Below are positions 4,456 to 6,811 of a stretch of DNA of 6,811 nucleotides, one piece after another. The position numbers and the translations under genes were made by a program. Where the stretch lies: contig JAEWIK010000304.1 in assembly GCA_023387135.1 (NCBI GenBank), positions 1-6,811 of the forward strand, read 5' to 3'. Below the pieces are notes generated by a model that was given only the letters and a program-made list of their open reading frames with translations, had not been told where the DNA came from and made no database searches. Source of the stretch: Actinomycetes bacterium (GTDB lineage Bacteria; Actinomycetota; Actinomycetes; Propionibacteriales; Propionibacteriaceae). Position 1 is the stretch's first letter. Each line of letters starts with the position of its first letter.

Positions 4456-6811
4456 ATGCCGATTCCTCCGCTGACGCTTGCCGAAGTCGAGAGCATTGAC
4501 GCGTGGTGGCGCGCCTGCAACTACCTCACGGTGGGCCAGATCTACCTGCAGGACAACGCGCTGTTGTCGCGTCCGTTGGAAGCCGACGACATCAAGCCGA
4601 GGCTGCTGGGCCACTGGGGCACCAGCGCCGGGCTGGGCTTCATCTACGCCCACCTGAACCGCCTCATCAAGCGGACGGGACAGGACTGGCTCTACATCGC
4701 CGGTCCCGGCCACGGCGGCCCGGCGCTCGTCGCCGCGGGCTGGCTGGAGGGCACCTACAGCGAGGTCTACCCGGACGTGACCCAGGACGCCCCCGGGATG
4801 CACAGGCTCTTCAGGCAGTTCTCCGCCCCGGGCGGCATCCCCTCCCACGCGTCGGTGACGACCCCCGGCTCGATCCACGAGGGCGGCGAGCTCGGCTACT
4901 CGTTGTCGCACGCCTTCGGCGCCGCGTTCGACAACCCCGACCTGCTGGTCGCCGCGATAGTCGGTGACGGCGAGGCCGAGACGGGCCCGCTGGAGGGCGG
5001 CTGGAAGGGGATCTCCTTCCTCAACCCGCGCCGCGACGGCGCCGTGCTGCCGATCCTGCACCTCAACGGCGCCAAGATCGCCAGCCCGGCGGTGCTGGCC
5101 CGCAAGGACCCCGAGGACGTCGAACAGCTCTTCACCGGCCACGGCTACGAGGTGGTCTGGGAGGAGGGCGACGACCTGCCGAGGATGCACGAACGCTTCG
5201 CCGCCGCGCTCACCTACTGCGTCGAGCGGATCGGCGAGATCCAGGCAGAGGCGCGCGAGGGCGACGAGTGGACGGGTCCCGTCCCGCGCTGGCCCATGAT
5301 CATCCTGCGCACGCCGAAGGGCTGGACCGGGCCGAAGGAGGTCGACGGCGAGGTCGTCGAGGGCACCTGGCGCGCGCACCAGGTGCCGCTCGCCGCCGTG
5401 AAGGAGAACGACTCCCACAGGGCGATGCTCGAGGAGTGGATGCGCTCCTACACCATCGACGAGCTCTTCACCGACGACGGCAGGCCGACCCAGCTGGTGG
5501 CGTCCAACAACCCCGCCGGCGACAAGCGGATGAGCGCCAGCCCGTACGCCAACGGCGGCAGGCTCACCAGGGACCTCTACCTGCCGGACTTCCGGCGTTA
5601 CGGCGTCGAGGTGACTCCGGAGACCCGGGCCACCACCAAGCTCGAATCGACGCGCAAGCTCGGCGAGTACCTGCGCGACGTCTACTCCCGCAACCCCAAG
5701 ACCTTCAGGCTGTTCTGTCCGGACGAGACCAACTCCAACCGTCTCGGCTCGGTCTTCGAGGTGTCGGACAGGGCGTTCATGGAACGCACCGACCTGTTCG
5801 ACGTCAAGCTCGGCCCCGACGGCAGGGTCATGGAGGTGCTGAGCGAGCACAACTGCCACGGCTGGATGGACGGCTACACCCTCACGGGTCGCCACGGCAT
5901 GTTCGCCACCTACGAAGCGTTCGCCATGGTCGCGGCGTCCATGACCATGCAGCAGGCGAAGTGGCTGGAGGAGGCCGACCACCTGCCGTGGCGCGCGCCG
6001 GTGCCCAGCACGAACATCCTGTTGAGCTCGACCTGCTGGCGCAATGATCACAACGGGTTCTCGCACCAGTCACCCATGCTGCTCCAGGTGGTCCTGAACC
6101 AGCGGGGGACGGTGAGCAGGATCTACCTGCCGCCGGACGCGAACTGCCTCGTCGAGGTAGCCGACCACTGCTTCCGGTCGCGCGACTACGTCAACCTGAT
6201 CGTGCAGGACAAGCAGCCCCAGCCGCAGTGGCTGTCGATGGACGAAGCAGTCGAGCACTGCACGCGTGGCTACGGCATCTGGGAGTGGGCGGGGACCGAC
6301 GGGCTGGGCACCGACAGGCCCGACATCGTGCTCGCCTGCGCGGGCGACGTCGTGACGATGGAGGCCGTCGCCGCCGCGGAACTGCTCAAGCAGCGGCTGC
6401 CCGAGTTCAAGGTGAGGGTGGTCAACGTCGTCGACCTCATGACGCTCTACCGCCCGAAGGATCATCCCCACGGCATGAGCGAGGCCGAGTTCGCTGCCAC
6501 CTTCACCGACGACGTGGACGTGGTGTTCGCCTTCCACGGCTTCCCGGGCGCCATCCACCAGTTGGTGCACGGCCGTCCCGACGCCGACAGGTTCCGCGCC
6601 CGCGGCTTCATCGAGGAGGGCACCACCACGACGCCCTTCGACATGGTCGTGCGCAACCGGGTCGACCGCTACCACCTGGTGCTCGACTGCCTGAACAACG
6701 CCGCGGCCACCCCGGAGGGAGCGGCCGACCTGCGCGCCTACTGCGAGTCGCAACTGGCCCGCCACGACGCCTGGATCGTCGAGCACCTCGAAGACATGCC
6801 CGAGGTGAAGG
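4456..6811 (+). CDS. xfp: Phosphoketolase (xylulose-5-phosphate/fructose-6-phosphate), 3' end cut by the window
   Basis: This thiamine-diphosphate enzyme cleaves xylulose-5-phosphate, and in many members fructose-6-phosphate, with phosphate to give acetyl-phosphate plus glyceraldehyde-3-phosphate or erythrose-4-phosphate. 785 codons are present with no stop; family members have about 790-825 residues, so only a short C-terminal tail is missing. Domains run in order: diphosphate-binding (about 1-380, with GHWG, GPGHGGP, IHEGGELGY and the cofactor motif GDGEAETGP at 170-178), pyrimidine-binding (about 390-590, with LSEHN and DHNGFSHQ) and C-terminal (about 600 onward, with EEGTTTTPFDM). Conserved catalytic positions His53, His86, His131, His308, Glu464, His532 and His537 are all kept. 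The usual TP after GHWGT-type motifs is SA here (GHWGTSAGL). The ATG at 4456 fits the family N-terminus; no Shine-Dalgarno is visible. It lies 78 bp after the thioredoxin/TPR gene. Xylulose-only versus dual specificity cannot be told from sequence. Confidence 0.96.
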   Translation, partial: MPIPPLTLAEVESIDAWWRACNYLTVGQIYLQDNALLSRPLEADDIKPRLLGHWGTSAGLGFIYAHLNRLIKRTGQDWLYIAGPGHGGPALVAAGWLEGTYSEVYPDVTQDAPGMHRLFRQFSAPGGIPSHASVTTPGSIHEGGELGYSLSHAFGAAFDNPDLLVAAIVGDGEAETGPLEGGWKGISFLNPRRDGAVLPILHLNGAKIASPAVLARKDPEDVEQLFTGHGYEVVWEEGDDLPRMHERFAAALTYCVERIGEIQAEAREGDEWTGPVPRWPMIILRTPKGWTGPKEVDGEVVEGTWRAHQVPLAAVKENDSHRAMLEEWMRSYTIDELFTDDGRPTQLVASNNPAGDKRMSASPYANGGRLTRDLYLPDFRRYGVEVTPETRATTKLESTRKLGEYLRDVYSRNPKTFRLFCPDETNSNRLGSVFEVSDRAFMERTDLFDVKLGPDGRVMEVLSEHNCHGWMDGYTLTGRHGMFATYEAFAMVAASMTMQQAKWLEEADHLPWRAPVPSTNILLSSTCWRNDHNGFSHQSPMLLQVVLNQRGTVSRIYLPPDANCLVEVADHCFRSRDYVNLIVQDKQPQPQWLSMDEAVEHCTRGYGIWEWAGTDGLGTDRPDIVLACAGDVVTMEAVAAAELLKQRLPEFKVRVVNVVDLMTLYRPKDHPHGMSEAEFAATFTDDVDVVFAFHGFPGAIHQLVHGRPDADRFRARGFIEEGTTTTPFDMVVRNRVDRYHLVLDCLNNAAATPEGAADLRAYCESQLARHDAWIVEHLEDMPEVK

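Noticed and set aside
3333..4499. A 388-codon plus-strand frame overlapping the thioredoxin/TPR gene
   Set aside because: It is out of frame with a clear thioredoxin/TPR coding sequence and is mostly Arg/Gly/Ala/Pro low-complexity sequence.
4324..6066. A 580-codon minus-strand open frame, with another at 6070-6786
   Set aside because: Both are antisense to the phosphoketolase, which is intact on the plus strand with all catalytic residues. The translations look like GC-driven noise.
1..6811. CRISPR array, tRNA, rRNA, insertion sequence, attachment site or defence system
   Set aside because: No spaced repeats, tRNA-like arms, transposase or nuclease motifs were seen. Nearly the whole window is covered by five housekeeping or metabolic genes.

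Overview
This window looks like an ordinary chromosomal stretch from a high-GC actinobacterium, most likely of the family Propionibacteriaceae. The main evidence is the methylmalonyl-CoA epimerase, whose first dozen residues nearly match the structurally characterised Propionibacterium shermanii enzyme as I recall it. The base composition and the DivIVA/coiled-coil protein beside it also fit. I see no mobile element, phage gene, CRISPR array, tRNA or rRNA, and no sign of a defence island.

There are five protein genes in two divergent groups. On the minus strand, reading right to left, are alpha-D-glucose phosphate phosphoglucomutase (pgm, 3343-1706), methylmalonyl-CoA epimerase (1660-1217) and a DivIVA-domain coiled-coil protein (1128-52). 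The gaps are 45 and 88 bp, compatible with one operon or with read-through plus internal starts. On the plus strand are a thioredoxin-fold/TPR protein of the YbbN/CnoX type (3490-4377) and a phosphoketolase (4456 to the window end, lacking only its last few residues). A 146-bp region (3344-3489) separates the groups and should hold the divergent promoters.

Functionally this is central carbon metabolism plus housekeeping. Phosphoglucomutase links glucose-1-phosphate (glycogen, trehalose, cell-wall sugars) to glucose-6-phosphate. Phosphoketolase splits xylulose-5-phosphate and/or fructose-6-phosphate to acetyl-phosphate. The epimerase belongs to the methylmalonyl-CoA branch, which makes propionate in propionibacteria. 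The coiled-coil protein is probably a polar or septal cytoskeletal scaffold, and the thioredoxin-like protein is probably a redox-inactive chaperone-type protein. The epimerase/coiled-coil pairing resembles the Streptomyces scy-filP neighbourhood.

The less expected signals are at gene starts. The epimerase Shine-Dalgarno sits in the loop of a perfect 7-bp inverted repeat ending at the ATG. The coiled-coil gene has nested inverted repeats reaching its ribosome site. Both plus-strand genes look as if they could be leaderless, with a -10-like hexamer exactly 6 nt before the start codon. The epimerase also has Gln where the P. shermanii enzyme has a metal-binding His. I found no convincing undescribed multi-gene system.
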